Source: MED-G105 sp038522945 (GTDB lineage: Bacteria; Pseudomonadota; Alphaproteobacteria; Caulobacterales; Parvularculaceae). From it: a stretch of 64,000 nt of DNA. Under the pieces are notes generated by a model. The model worked only from the letters and a program-made list of their open reading frames with translations, was not told the DNA's origin and ran no database searches. This document shows, in pieces, positions 42,123-51,196 of the stretch. Numbering within the stretch: position 1 is the stretch's first letter; every line of letters begins with the position of its first letter. The DNA lies in NCBI GenBank assembly GCA_038522945.1, contig JBCBJV010000006.1, forward strand, positions 62,001-126,000. Reading direction: 5' to 3'. Position numbers and translations under genes: made by a program.

Positions 42123-43223
42123 TCACGCCAAATTGCGCGCAACAACAGGCCCGAGACGGTTTGCCGCCCATAGCGGCAGGCGCTGCCAGACTTTTGTCGC
42201 GAGGGCAAACTTCGGATTGCTTGGAGAGATGTTGGGCACGTCCTCACTATCAATTAACGCATACTGATAATCCAGTGGCACTGGCTCGAACCCCCAGGTT
42301 TTTTTGTAAAGCTCATGGGGGGAGCCGACCTTGCTACGCCCAAAATCGAAGACACTGTGGCCATTGGCAACTGCGTCTTCCATGAGCTGCCAATAGACCA
42401 GATCACCTGCACGAAAGCCCCGTGCCGCCTCCGTCATCCCAATATAGTATGGCATGACCCTATCCCGAAAATAGAATGTACACAGACCGACACAAGGGAC
42501 ACCGTCGCCTTCAACAACGGAAAAGCGAACTCTATTTCCAAATGCTTCTTTTATGGCTTTGATGTAGCTTTTAGCGAAGACCGGCGTGCCCAGTCCGCGC
42601 AAGGAATAGGCGTAAAGGCGGTAAAAAGTCTCCAGATCTGCATCCAAATTGACCCGCACGCGCCCTTCTTGAGCAAATTTCATCGCCTTACGGACTTCTG
42701 CCCGTCGTTTTCGCGGGATCGATTTCAGTGCCTCATCTGCTGAGCGCGGTAGCGTCTTTGTAAAGCCAACATACGCCCCTTGCCGGGCAACCCATCCGGG
42801 CAGTCGATAGGAATTCGACCGCAGCTCTACGTGTTTGACACCACGTTGCTCACCCTCCTCCCATGCCTGGTGTGCCAGCGCGGCAGCAGCTTCCGACGTG
42901 TCAGCCAAGATCCCGCCGCCGACCGTAAACGCAACGGAAACAAGCGAGCGACCAAACAACGAGCTTTTAACATCCATGAGCATCAAGGTGCCAACAGTCT
43001 CGCCGCGCTGGGTCGCCGTCAGATAAATCGGTGCATAACGGTGGGTATCCCTGATGACCTTTCCCCAGCGCCAGTCATGGAATAGCTCGGCTCCGGCTTG
43101 TTTGCGACAATATTCCTCCCAAAGATCAATTGGTGCATTGTCACTGACGTGAACACCGACCTCGCTGCTCAAGAGAGATACTTGACTGGTCAGTCGCGTT
43201 CGATTCGCAAGGGAGCCTGTCAT
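42123..43223 (-). CDS. FemAB-like protein of the XrtA/PEP-CTERM-associated type
   Basis: 366 aa, GNAT-fold protein related to FemAB aminoacyl transferases that recurs in exosortase-linked polysaccharide loci. Recognisable blocks are AELFHDWRWGKVIRDTYG-like (here FHDWRWGKVIRDTHRY), LKSIPRKRRAEVRKAMK, GTPVFAKSYIKAI and the C-terminal FDFGRSKVGSPHELYKKTWGF. It may transfer an amino-acid or acyl group to the nascent polymer or to a carrier; this is not proven for the family. The start overlaps the deacetylase stop by 4 bases. Confidence 0.88.
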   Translation of the reverse strand: MTGSLANRTRLTSQVSLLSSEVGVHVSDNAPIDLWEEYCRKQAGAELFHDWRWGKVIRDTHRYAPIYLTATQRGETVGTLMLMDVKSSLFGRSLVSVAFTVGGGILADTSEAAAALAHQAWEEGEQRGVKHVELRSNSYRLPGWVARQGAYVGFTKTLPRSADEALKSIPRKRRAEVRKAMKFAQEGRVRVNLDADLETFYRLYAYSLRGLGTPVFAKSYIKAIKEAFGNRVRFSVVEGDGVPCVGLCTFYFRDRVMPYYIGMTEAARGFRAGDLVYWQLMEDAVANGHSVFDFGRSKVGSPHELYKKTWGFEPVPLDYQYALIDSEDVPNISPSNPKFALATKVWQRLPLWAANRLGPVVARNLA

Positions 43224-44176
43224 TGATGAAGCCCAAAGGGAGCAAGGGCATGGTCAATCCTTCCCCAACGAAACTCACCGGCGAGGTTTTCGATTTTGCC
43301 AACCATACGGGACAGATTCAGATAGTGACGAAGCTTCGACTTTGGTGAGGCGCTCGCAATCCGCGGCTGATCCACATCAATTTCCCACGGATGGAAATAG
43401 AAGATCAGCGGACCTTCAGTTTGTTGACGGGACTTTTTGATCAGGGCTTTTGACACCGCGTAGGGGCTTGCCCGAAACCACCCGCCGCCCGCGCAGCTGA
43501 TACGGCGCCCGAGGACGGTCGCGGTAGCCACCGGCGCTTCCACAAAGGGGTCGCCGTCAATTGGGCAATGGGGTCCTTGCGGTGCGCTCGGATCGCCGTA
43601 ATGGTCGTGGGCAATGGGGTGGCTGCTGGACGAATATTTGTAGCCGGCCGACGCCAGAACATCATAAGCCCAAGGGCTGCGCTCATCGAGGGAAAAGCCT
43701 GCTGCCCGAAATCCAACAATGCCCTTACCGGAGATATCCTCCAGGATTTTCTTGGTACGGCTGACATCTTCAGAAAACTCATCTTTGGTTTGATCAAAGA
43801 TCTTTTGATGGTCATAACCATGACTGGCAAGTTCATGGCCTTCATCGACGATAGACCTCACCAGCCCGGGAAAACGTTCGGCGACCCACCCGAGTGTAAA
43901 GAAGGTGGCTGTTACTTGATGGCGCGCGAATATTTCCAGACACTGCCGGGTCGCGGTCTCAACACGCGGGGCGAAGCCGTCCCAACTCGAGCGATCAATC
44001 ACATCGGAAAACGCCCACACCTGAAAGTAATCTTCCACGTCAACCGACATAGCGAATTCCGGTGCAATCTGATGAACAGTATCGGGATTGCCAAGGACCA
44101 GGCCGTTCTGTGCCCCACCATCGCCCATCACTGAATGCCCTGCATCTGGGTCATTGATATGAGCTGGCCCATCCAT
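43220..44176 (-). CDS. Polysaccharide deacetylase with DUF3473 (XrtA-associated type)
   Basis: NodB-fold deacetylase, 318 aa from ATG 44176; the frame opens at a TTG at 44200. An internal ATG at about residue 43 (MSVDVEDYFQVWAF) is the usual start of the family, so the true product may be shorter. Motif 1 Asp is in DVEDYF; the metal-binding histidines are in HELASHGYDH. The DUF3473 tail covers about 205-310 with LIFYFHPWEIDVDQPR. Such enzymes remove acetyl groups from amino sugars of the polymer. No export signal is visible. It follows the ATPase gene. Confidence 0.88.
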   Translation of the reverse strand: MDGPAHINDPDAGHSVMGDGGAQNGLVLGNPDTVHQIAPEFAMSVDVEDYFQVWAFSDVIDRSSWDGFAPRVETATRQCLEIFARHQVTATFFTLGWVAERFPGLVRSIVDEGHELASHGYDHQKIFDQTKDEFSEDVSRTKKILEDISGKGIVGFRAAGFSLDERSPWAYDVLASAGYKYSSSSHPIAHDHYGDPSAPQGPHCPIDGDPFVEAPVATATVLGRRISCAGGGWFRASPYAVSKALIKKSRQQTEGPLIFYFHPWEIDVDQPRIASASPKSKLRHYLNLSRMVGKIENLAGEFRWGRIDHALAPFGLHQ

Positions 44177-44207
44177 CGACTTAGCTCGCCCCCACCCCAA
44201 AGATCCG

Positions 44208-46022
44208 TTAGTCGCTCAAGTCCGTCCCACCTGCACGGATCTTCGAAAGCAATCCTTCGGCTTTTGAGAGGCTCGCGACAATCCGGTCTTTGGAAGCAGA
44301 GCGGCGCTCTTCAAGTTCGTCCACCCGCCCCCTCAGTTTTGAAATTGCGGTATGGGCAGATCTCAAATCGACACGGGCGTCTTCAATGGAGCGAACGATC
44401 GACTTACGCCACTCTTTGATCTGCATTGGCGTATCAAGTTTTGGCAGGTCAATCTCTTCCACATCGCCCGCTTGATCCTGATCGCTCTCATCCGCGCGGG
44501 ACCCAAGTCCAGCTTTGGCAAGTGCGTCGGCTACATCCTCGATCGTTGCCGACCTCGGCTGGCCTTGGTTTAAGGTAGGACGATCAGCCCCTGAGGCAGA
44601 CGACGTAACTGGCGACGAGGCAGTCGCCGCAGCCATACTGATAGCCTTTTCTTTGGTCTGACGATTTGCCTTCAGACGATCAAGAACGCTCATTGTCCCC
44701 GCTCCAATTGCAACAGCTGCAGGGCCAGCTTTCGCTCCTAGCTCTGGGCTCGGCCCCGGTTCCGGTTCTGCAACCTCTGTACCAACCGGTTCAGGGTTGG
44801 CTTCAACGGCCGGCGGTGTAGGGGTGTTGTCGGCCTCTTCAGCGACGGTCTCATCGGCAGCCTGAAGAGTAATCGGTTTTGCGGCAGGCTCCTGTTCAAC
44901 CACTTCCACTACCGTCTCGTCACTTTCCGACAGCCCAGTGTCGTCGTCTTGGCCAACGGGGACCGAGGTCAGCGTCATGACCTCTTCCTCGTCCTTGTTG
45001 TCATCGACAACTTGCACATCTTCGACCAGATCTTCGCCCAACCCTTCTTCAAGATCATCATCGACCTCATGAAGCGACCCATTTACGAAGGTAGCGGGCT
45101 CCTCTGCTAAAGGCGTGACCTCCGCTGGTGCGTCACCCTCCATTTCTATCTCGAGATCAGGGGTGGCCACTAACGGCAAGGCTGGTGAAAGTGTCATCGG
45201 GGACCCGCTCACATCTTCCGCGGCCAGGTCGGCAACAACAGTTCTTACCGTCGCTTCATCAACCGCGTCGCGTTGATCAATCGAGCAAAAGAGCAGCAGG
45301 CGATTGCAGAGCTTATTGATCTGACGCGGGACACCGCGCGCCGCTTCATGGATCAGCTCAAAGGCCGCTTCGGAAAAGGAGGGATTATTGTCCCAACCGA
45401 CAACATTCAGACGGTGCAAGACGTAGTCGCGTGTTTCTTCCGCATTCAGAGGCTCTAGATGATAAGAAGCGATCACGCGCTGGCGAAGCTGCTCCATATC
45501 GATCCGCCCCAACATGGCCTTGAATTCCGGCTGTCCAACCAGAAACACCTGAAACAGCGGCGTACCACCGTACTCCAGATTAGATAATATACGGAGTTCC
45601 TCGATCGTCCCGGCGGGAAGATTTTGCGCTTCATCAACAATCAACAAAACACGCCGACCACGGTTCATCCGGTCAAAGAGGAAATCTTCGAACGCTTCGA
45701 TTTCCGCTGCTTTACCCGAGGATGCGGGCTCAATGTTGAACGCGGACAAAACGTGCGAGAGCAGATCTTCCGGCTTCAGATTCGGCGTCAACAGATGAGC
45801 TGCGACCACATTAGATCGATCAAGCTGATCAAGAAGGTGGCCGATCAGCATGGACTTACCAGCACCAATTTCACCGGTTATCACAATGAAGCCTTCTGCC
45901 TGGCGCAAGCCATAATGCAAATATGACATCGCTTTATTGTGGCTCTTGCTCCCGAAGAAAAACTTGGGATCAGGGCTAAGCTTGAACGGCTGGGCTGAGA
46001 AATTGAAATGGGACTCATACAT
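44208..46022 (-). CDS. XrtA-associated AAA ATPase (TIGR03015 type) with long acidic extension
   Basis: 604 aa, general-secretion-ExeA-like ATPase. Walker A is GEIGAGKSML near residue 50 and Walker B LLIVDEAQNLP near 130; the ExeA-like LHRLNVVGW and GVPRQINKLCNRLL blocks follow, so the ATPase covers about 1-270. The remaining half is unusual: a Glu/Asp/Pro/Val-rich, probably disordered stretch to about 440, then a short Ala/Lys region and a C-terminal coiled coil (about 540-600, KLRGRVDELEERR). Family members without the extension are about 270-350 aa. The role is probably in export or localisation of the polysaccharide machine. Confidence 0.88.
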   Translation of the reverse strand: MYESHFNFSAQPFKLSPDPKFFFGSKSHNKAMSYLHYGLRQAEGFIVITGEIGAGKSMLIGHLLDQLDRSNVVAAHLLTPNLKPEDLLSHVLSAFNIEPASSGKAAEIEAFEDFLFDRMNRGRRVLLIVDEAQNLPAGTIEELRILSNLEYGGTPLFQVFLVGQPEFKAMLGRIDMEQLRQRVIASYHLEPLNAEETRDYVLHRLNVVGWDNNPSFSEAAFELIHEAARGVPRQINKLCNRLLLFCSIDQRDAVDEATVRTVVADLAAEDVSGSPMTLSPALPLVATPDLEIEMEGDAPAEVTPLAEEPATFVNGSLHEVDDDLEEGLGEDLVEDVQVVDDNKDEEEVMTLTSVPVGQDDDTGLSESDETVVEVVEQEPAAKPITLQAADETVAEEADNTPTPPAVEANPEPVGTEVAEPEPGPSPELGAKAGPAAVAIGAGTMSVLDRLKANRQTKEKAISMAAATASSPVTSSASGADRPTLNQGQPRSATIEDVADALAKAGLGSRADESDQDQAGDVEEIDLPKLDTPMQIKEWRKSIVRSIEDARVDLRSAHTAISKLRGRVDELEERRSASKDRIVASLSKAEGLLSKIRAGGTDLSD

Positions 46023-46068
46023 GGGACTTCAAGGCCTTTGCTCGTTCAAGACGACATTGGCAGGACCG

Positions 46069-47805
46069 CTAAAAACTAAGCGTTAACCCCGCCGATATCG
46101 CATTTTCGCTGTATTCAAGTTGAGGCTCTGGCGAGAACCGGTTCGTATAGGAATATTCGCCGAACGCCGATACGTTTCGATAAATCTGATACTGTAGACC
46201 AATCCGCCCACCGATCGTGTTGGTTTCACCGCGCTGGTTGGCAAAGTTCGTACACGCCACTTGCGGATCGAACCCCGGGAATGCCACATCGAGGCCAAAC
46301 AATCCCGGTTCGGCAATGCATTGGTTAACGTCAACAGACGTGTCGGCAAAGCGATAGAATAGATCGCCATAAGCGGACGTTTTCCGCGACAGGCGGTGTT
46401 GCGCCTGAATGTTTCCGGTAAAGGTTTCAATAGCTCGAAAGCCGAAATCCGTATCGTCATATCCTAAAACCGCTGTCAATGACGTCCGGTCAAGCTGGGC
46501 AAGTAGACTGGCACTCACTCGGTTGGAGACACCAAGACCAATGGTCTGGGCATCAATCGAGTTGTTGACCCGAGAGGCTGTCGCAACGAGTGCGTCCGGC
46601 GACAGAGCTTCGCCTTCCCTCAAGCGCTCGGCAAAGCGAAGCGTACGCCGACCGAGTGAATCAATCCGTGTTGAGACCGCTTGTGCCCGGGTTTGGAATT
46701 CGCGGCTCGCATCTGCCCGGAATAGCATCCGACGCGAAATATCATAGGTCAGCCGACCGTTGATAAAATCGTCACCATATCGCTCACCATATTCGATGCG
46801 CAGATCGGTCTTGCGGCCCGGCCGGGCTCGAAAGCCACCGCGCCAGAAAACACCCGTCAGTTCATCGTCTGGGATGAATTCCTCGGGCGCATCGGATTCA
46901 ATGTCGTCATAGCCAACAGCCCCGGTCAGTGCGAACCGTTCGGTCACCGCATATTCCGCTGTCCCAATGAGCGTACCTTGCTGGAAGTCAAAGGCGGGCG
47001 CGATGATAGACCCGTCTTCCTCTGTTTCATTCCCATAGGCCGTGAACCCAAGGGTCAAGCGGTCAATCGAATCACCTGTGTTATAGGTGAGCCAGACCTC
47101 CTGGCTCTGTGAGTCATTCAAAAAGTTGTTGAACTGACTATCCTGGTTCTCATCGATAAAGACTTTGGAGAATTTGTAGCGGATTTCTGCCTCAGAGGTG
47201 TTTGAGAACTCCCGTGCCAGGTAAGGGCTGATGCTGACGGTATTAACGTTTGCCCGTTGGTTCCGCGCCGCATTCTGATTCTGGGAGAACCGCGCATTGT
47301 CGCCGATCAACTGACGTGTGGATGACCCGGAGACGTCTAAATAAGCAAGGTCTTCAGCGACAGTGAATGTCCCGATGCCACCAACATTCTGGTTCACTGC
47401 AAAATTGCTCGGGTCCTGAAAGACCGGATTACCAGCGTCATCAACACCCGCAAAGTTTCGGCCTCGATCCCCAGTAAAATATGTTAAATCCAGATCGCCG
47501 CTAAATAGCCCCGTGAAGCGCCGCGTGGAATAGATCGCGTTGGCGGTGAATACATTTGAGACAAAAAACTGGTCGTCGCCCAACCCATCCGGGGCAAGCT
47601 GAATATTATCGGAGTACCCTACCCGTGGGCTGACCCCGGCAGAGTAGCCAAAATAGTTGGTCTTAAAGCTCAATGGCGCAAGCGGCGTTGTGCTCGACTG
47701 GGCAAAAGCCTGCTGCCCCACGAGCGCTGTGGCGCTAGCCAGCAGGACGCACCGGACATTGCTCGACAAGGTCGTCCGCTCAAAAATGCCAGCTCCAATT
47801 TTCAT
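46069..47805 (-). CDS. Outer membrane beta-barrel of the TIGR03016 (PEP-CTERM-associated) type
   Basis: 578 aa from ATG 47805, which gives a clean signal peptide (CVLLASATALVGQQAFAQ); the longer frame to 47886 overlaps the kinase gene. The body is a run of alternating amphipathic strands with many Tyr/Phe/Asn/Arg and ends in GLTLSF, a terminal Phe as in barrel proteins. Family members are thought to be the outer-membrane component of the exopolysaccharide export apparatus. It lies between the BY-kinase and the ATPase, the standard position. Confidence 0.88.
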   Translation of the reverse strand: MKIGAGIFERTTLSSNVRCVLLASATALVGQQAFAQSSTTPLAPLSFKTNYFGYSAGVSPRVGYSDNIQLAPDGLGDDQFFVSNVFTANAIYSTRRFTGLFSGDLDLTYFTGDRGRNFAGVDDAGNPVFQDPSNFAVNQNVGGIGTFTVAEDLAYLDVSGSSTRQLIGDNARFSQNQNAARNQRANVNTVSISPYLAREFSNTSEAEIRYKFSKVFIDENQDSQFNNFLNDSQSQEVWLTYNTGDSIDRLTLGFTAYGNETEEDGSIIAPAFDFQQGTLIGTAEYAVTERFALTGAVGYDDIESDAPEEFIPDDELTGVFWRGGFRARPGRKTDLRIEYGERYGDDFINGRLTYDISRRMLFRADASREFQTRAQAVSTRIDSLGRRTLRFAERLREGEALSPDALVATASRVNNSIDAQTIGLGVSNRVSASLLAQLDRTSLTAVLGYDDTDFGFRAIETFTGNIQAQHRLSRKTSAYGDLFYRFADTSVDVNQCIAEPGLFGLDVAFPGFDPQVACTNFANQRGETNTIGGRIGLQYQIYRNVSAFGEYSYTNRFSPEPQLEYSENAISAGLTLSF

Positions 47806-47833
47806 AGCCCAAAATTCCTTTGTGCGATTAGGG

Positions 47834-48718
47834 TCAACTCGAAGATTGGCCCTCACCGTCGCGTTCATATTGATAATAGGATCCATAGTGAGACCCGCCA
47901 GCGGGGATCAAACACCGATTCAGGATCAAACTGATATTCGGATTTACTTCCAAGAGCTCATCGAGCGCGGTTGCAGCGGCGGGCTCCGGGGTCGAATCAG
48001 CCTGGACGATAAAGACGATTTCATCCACATGCCGCGCCAAAACGATCGCCTCAGTGGTGGCGAGGACAGGCGGCGCGTCTACAATGATTAGCCGGTCCGG
48101 ATTGCGCACTGAAAGCTCGATGAAGAACCGCTTTGCATCAGATGAGGAATAAACCGTTGCCGGGTTTGGGTGAGAGGTTCCTTCCCCGATGACCGTGAGC
48201 GCTGTTTGTCTGGCCTGATGACTAATAGCGCTCATGGGCAATCCTGGGTTGGTCAGCCGATCCAGCAGGCCCGGACCGCTTGGAATATCAAAGTATTGCC
48301 GGACTTGGGGCCGCAAGGCATCTCCGTCCACCAGGATGACTTTCTGCTTGTCTTCCATGGCAAGGCTCAGGGCCAAGTTCACAGCAGTAAAGGTCTTTCC
48401 TTCTTGGGGCCGAGTAGAGGTAACCATGATTAAATTGCGTTGGCGCGCCGTCTGGCGAAGGGCGCGCACGTCCTGGCCCGCTTGCTGCAAAAAACCAAGC
48501 CGACGAAGAAGACGGCGCTTAATTGCCCGTAACTCTTTGATTTGAGCTTTGCGTTTCGGGTCTGCCTGGACAATGCCCTTCTCGGCAAGCTTGTCCATGT
48601 CGAGATCAAAAAGCGCAGTCATCTCATCGCGCGAGGCTTTGCGCTGGCGATCGGCGCTACCGACAATCACCGTGTCGTCTCTGACCTGCCCTACTGCACG
48701 ATCTATAAGTCCCATCAT
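47834..48718 (-). CDS. XrtA-associated tyrosine autokinase (BY-kinase)
   Basis: 294 aa, CpsD/CapB-type cytoplasmic kinase that controls polymer export by cycling between phosphorylated and free states. The Walker A variant STRPQEGKTFTAVNLA is near residue 105; A' is VILVDGDALRPQ and B is LIIVDAPPVL. The C-terminal tyrosine cluster HYGSYYQYER carries the autophosphorylation sites. The N-terminal 90 residues are a helical linker. It overlaps the Wzz-like gene by 4 bases; that partner supplies the membrane activator domain. Confidence 0.92.
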   Translation of the reverse strand: MMGLIDRAVGQVRDDTVIVGSADRQRKASRDEMTALFDLDMDKLAEKGIVQADPKRKAQIKELRAIKRRLLRRLGFLQQAGQDVRALRQTARQRNLIMVTSTRPQEGKTFTAVNLALSLAMEDKQKVILVDGDALRPQVRQYFDIPSGPGLLDRLTNPGLPMSAISHQARQTALTVIGEGTSHPNPATVYSSSDAKRFFIELSVRNPDRLIIVDAPPVLATTEAIVLARHVDEIVFIVQADSTPEPAAATALDELLEVNPNISLILNRCLIPAGGSHYGSYYQYERDGEGQSSS

Positions 48719-50292
48719 TTGGCCCCTCGCAACTCAACTACTAGCGCCCCGATATTCCTGACGCCAACGTCCTCTGAAGTCAGATTGGCTTCAACAACAG
48801 TTTCAGGAACTTGCGGCAAGCGGATCACGGAGAAATAAACATAGATCGCGCCTAACACGCCAAGGGCGACAAGCGCCATCGCCAAGCGGCGCAAGTCAAC
48901 CCAACGATGAGCGCGAACCGCCGCAGAGTTCACTTCGCTTAATCCGCCCAGAACCGGCAGGCCAAACGCACTCTGGAGTTCAGTTGCCTGCGTAAAGCTC
49001 TTTTCCAGAAACGTCAGGAGTGCCCCAGCTAACGCACCGGCCCCAAGGGCCATAAACAATGCAACGACAATCAACAAAAATCGCGGTGGGGCCACGGGGT
49101 TTAAGGCTGGCTGCGGGCGTTCAAAAACATTGTACTCAACGCCTTTTCCCCCGGCGCCAAGGCTCTCGGTCAAAACCAACCGGTCCCGCCGTTGAAGCAA
49201 TTCCTCGTAGCTTTTACGGGTCTGGTCATAATCACGCTCTAGCCGCTGGAGCTCTGCTTCCACAGCTGGCACCTGACCGGCATTCAATGCTAAGGCATCA
49301 AGTTCCGCTTTAAGCTCAATCTGCCGCTCTTCAATGCTGGCCACCGTGTCACGTGCCGCCAGTAATTCATTCTGTACCCGGCGGTATTCGGGGTTTGAGG
49401 GCAACTTGTTATCGGATTCAGTAGAAAGCTCATCGATCCGGGCTTGCAGGGCCTGGATGTCCGGGTAACTGTCCTCATACTGACTGCGCAGGGCGGCCAG
49501 TTCGACGAGCAGATTGTCCAGTTCCGTCCCGCCCGTTTCGCGGTCAGTATTGCCCAAGACGGTCCGCAGCGTCGTCACCCGACGAGTATTCAACGCCAAC
49601 TCGTCCGCGAGGCGCGACAGGTCAAGCTCGATCTGATCGCGGCGACGCTTTTCCCCCTCAATGAGGGCGAGGTCTGAGGCGTTACGTTGGCGAAAGGCGG
49701 CGACTTCTTTTTCTTTTTCCGTTAGCGCGCTGTCGAATTGGTCGATCTGTTGCTGCAATAGCTTGCGCGCTTCTTCGCTCTCAGTGAGGCTTGCTCCAAG
49801 ATCCTGCTCGATAAGCAGGTTAAGGACGGCATCGACGACTTTGCTGGACAAAACCGGATCGCCATATTGAAACGAGATATCGAAATAGTTCGGGCGCGGG
49901 CTATCTATATTGATGTGGCTGCCGACCCAGTTAATGAGGCCTTCCAATTCGGCACGGCGGCGCAGCGGGTCTTTGGTGTCGATTTCCTGATCAAGGCCAG
50001 AACGATAGACAACTTCCTCGACGTTTGGGCGCGTCAATAACTGTAAGGTCATGACTTCAACGCGCCGCTCATAGTTCGGGCGTGCGGTCACGCCGGTCAT
50101 TACCGGGTCGAGGATTGACTCGGTTTGCACAAAGACTGACGCGCGGGATTCGTATTTGTCAGGAAGCAACCAAACGGCAAACCACCCAAGCAGGGCCATC
50201 GCCCACGCCACAGCCACAATGACCCAGCGCCGACGCCAAAGGCCAAGCCCGTAACGGATAACAGGTTGTGGCAAAGTCGATAACTCAAACAC
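48715..50292 (-). CDS. XrtA-associated polysaccharide chain-length determinant (Wzz type)
   Basis: 525 aa inner-membrane co-polymerase. The first span is about residues 20-40 (WVIVAVAWAMALLGWFAVWLL) after a short cytoplasmic tail; the periplasmic part holds the Wzz-like domain and a long coiled coil (about 165-390, with YPDIQALQARIDEL). The Pro/Gly-rich block ERPQPALNPVAPPRFLLIVVALFMALGAGALAGALL is the second-span signature. A further span near 475-490 and a C-terminal extracytoplasmic tail are atypical of short Wzz proteins but usual here. Paired with the separate kinase, unlike Wzc fusions. Confidence 0.9.
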   Translation of the reverse strand: MFELSTLPQPVIRYGLGLWRRRWVIVAVAWAMALLGWFAVWLLPDKYESRASVFVQTESILDPVMTGVTARPNYERRVEVMTLQLLTRPNVEEVVYRSGLDQEIDTKDPLRRRAELEGLINWVGSHINIDSPRPNYFDISFQYGDPVLSSKVVDAVLNLLIEQDLGASLTESEEARKLLQQQIDQFDSALTEKEKEVAAFRQRNASDLALIEGEKRRRDQIELDLSRLADELALNTRRVTTLRTVLGNTDRETGGTELDNLLVELAALRSQYEDSYPDIQALQARIDELSTESDNKLPSNPEYRRVQNELLAARDTVASIEERQIELKAELDALALNAGQVPAVEAELQRLERDYDQTRKSYEELLQRRDRLVLTESLGAGGKGVEYNVFERPQPALNPVAPPRFLLIVVALFMALGAGALAGALLTFLEKSFTQATELQSAFGLPVLGGLSEVNSAAVRAHRWVDLRRLAMALVALGVLGAIYVYFSVIRLPQVPETVVEANLTSEDVGVRNIGALVVELRGAK

Positions 50293-50352
50293 GTCGCATT
50301 CACCTTTTCGTCACCCATCCGGCCTGACCGACTGATCAGTATCCGGCAAAGC

Positions 50353-50401
50353 CGCCGCCTGATTTTCTTCATGGCATCAGGCGGCGACCTCGTCAGGTCG
50401 C
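50353..50401 (-). promoter_or_regulatory. Two overlapping hairpins between the wza- and wzz-like genes
   Basis: Hairpin one pairs GCGACCT (50384-50390) with AGGTCGC (50395-50401) and reaches into the stop codon of the export gene. Hairpin two pairs CGCCGCCTGAT (50353-50363) with ATCAGGCGGCG (50376-50386). They share 50384-50386, so full pairing of both is not possible. There is no T-run, so a processing, stabilising or attenuating element is likelier than a terminator. Confidence 0.4.
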
Positions 50402-51045
50402 TAGAAGATACTTTCCGGGATCAGAATAACGTCACCAGGAAGGACCGGCACATTGGCCGAAATGTTCCCCTTACGGAGGAGATCATCAAGTTTAAGGCGA
50501 TAAGACGCACGGTCTTCGCCTTTCCCGCGGATCAGCACCGCTTTGTTACCAGCCGCAAATTCCGTCAGTCCACCAACGGCGACCATCACGTCGAGCACGG
50601 TCATGCCCGATTGGAACGGCAAGGCCACAGGGCGCTGCGCCTCACCGAGGACACGGACCTGCTGGTCAAATGTTGAGGTAAAGTCGGATACGATGACGGT
50701 GACCTGAGGTGTCTTCACGTACTGGCGAAGCACCCCTTCAAGATCTTTGGCGAGTACCGTCGGGGTTTTGCCGGAAGCAACCATGTCTTCAACCAGTGGC
50801 GTTGAAATCCGTCCGTCAGGCCGAACCGTCACTTTGGTCGATAACTCAGGCGCGCGCCAAACAAAGACTTCGAGATCATCGAGCGGTCCAATCAAGTATT
50901 CTGGGGACGTTTCAGCGGCCTCGCTTGCTTGCGTTGGGGCAGCAGCAAGTTGCTGCGAATCCAAAATGCCCGATGAGCCACAAGCGCTCAGGACGATGGA
51001 CATGGTAAAGGCGGTCAAAATACCGGCGAGTTTCCTCAAATTCAT
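50401..51045 (-). CDS. Exopolysaccharide export lipoprotein (Wza/XrtA-associated type)
   Basis: 214 aa from ATG 51045, with GAGG eight bases upstream; the frame is open to 51234 but this start gives a proper signal. The lipobox VLSACG places the lipidated Cys at about residue 21. The Poly_export domain follows with YLIGPLDDLEVFVWRAPELS and VTVRPDGRIST, then a SLBB domain with GEAQRPVALPFQSGMTVLDVMVAVGGLTEFA. The protein would form the periplasmic and outer-membrane channel of the export pathway. It ends at the double hairpin before the chain-length gene. Confidence 0.92.
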   Translation of the reverse strand: MNLRKLAGILTAFTMSIVLSACGSSGILDSQQLAAAPTQASEAAETSPEYLIGPLDDLEVFVWRAPELSTKVTVRPDGRISTPLVEDMVASGKTPTVLAKDLEGVLRQYVKTPQVTVIVSDFTSTFDQQVRVLGEAQRPVALPFQSGMTVLDVMVAVGGLTEFAAGNKAVLIRGKGEDRASYRLKLDDLLRKGNISANVPVLPGDVILIPESIF

Positions 51046-51196
51046 GGGTCTGGCCTCACTTCCAGTTGTTGCAATCGAATGGCAGGGGACCCTGCTCCGA
51101 GTCGCTTCGTTTGTACCGGTGACGCAATTTCTTTGCCATCGCGCCGCGGTGCGAAACGCCAAAAACGGGAAAGATGTGTCGCAATTTCGGTCATTT

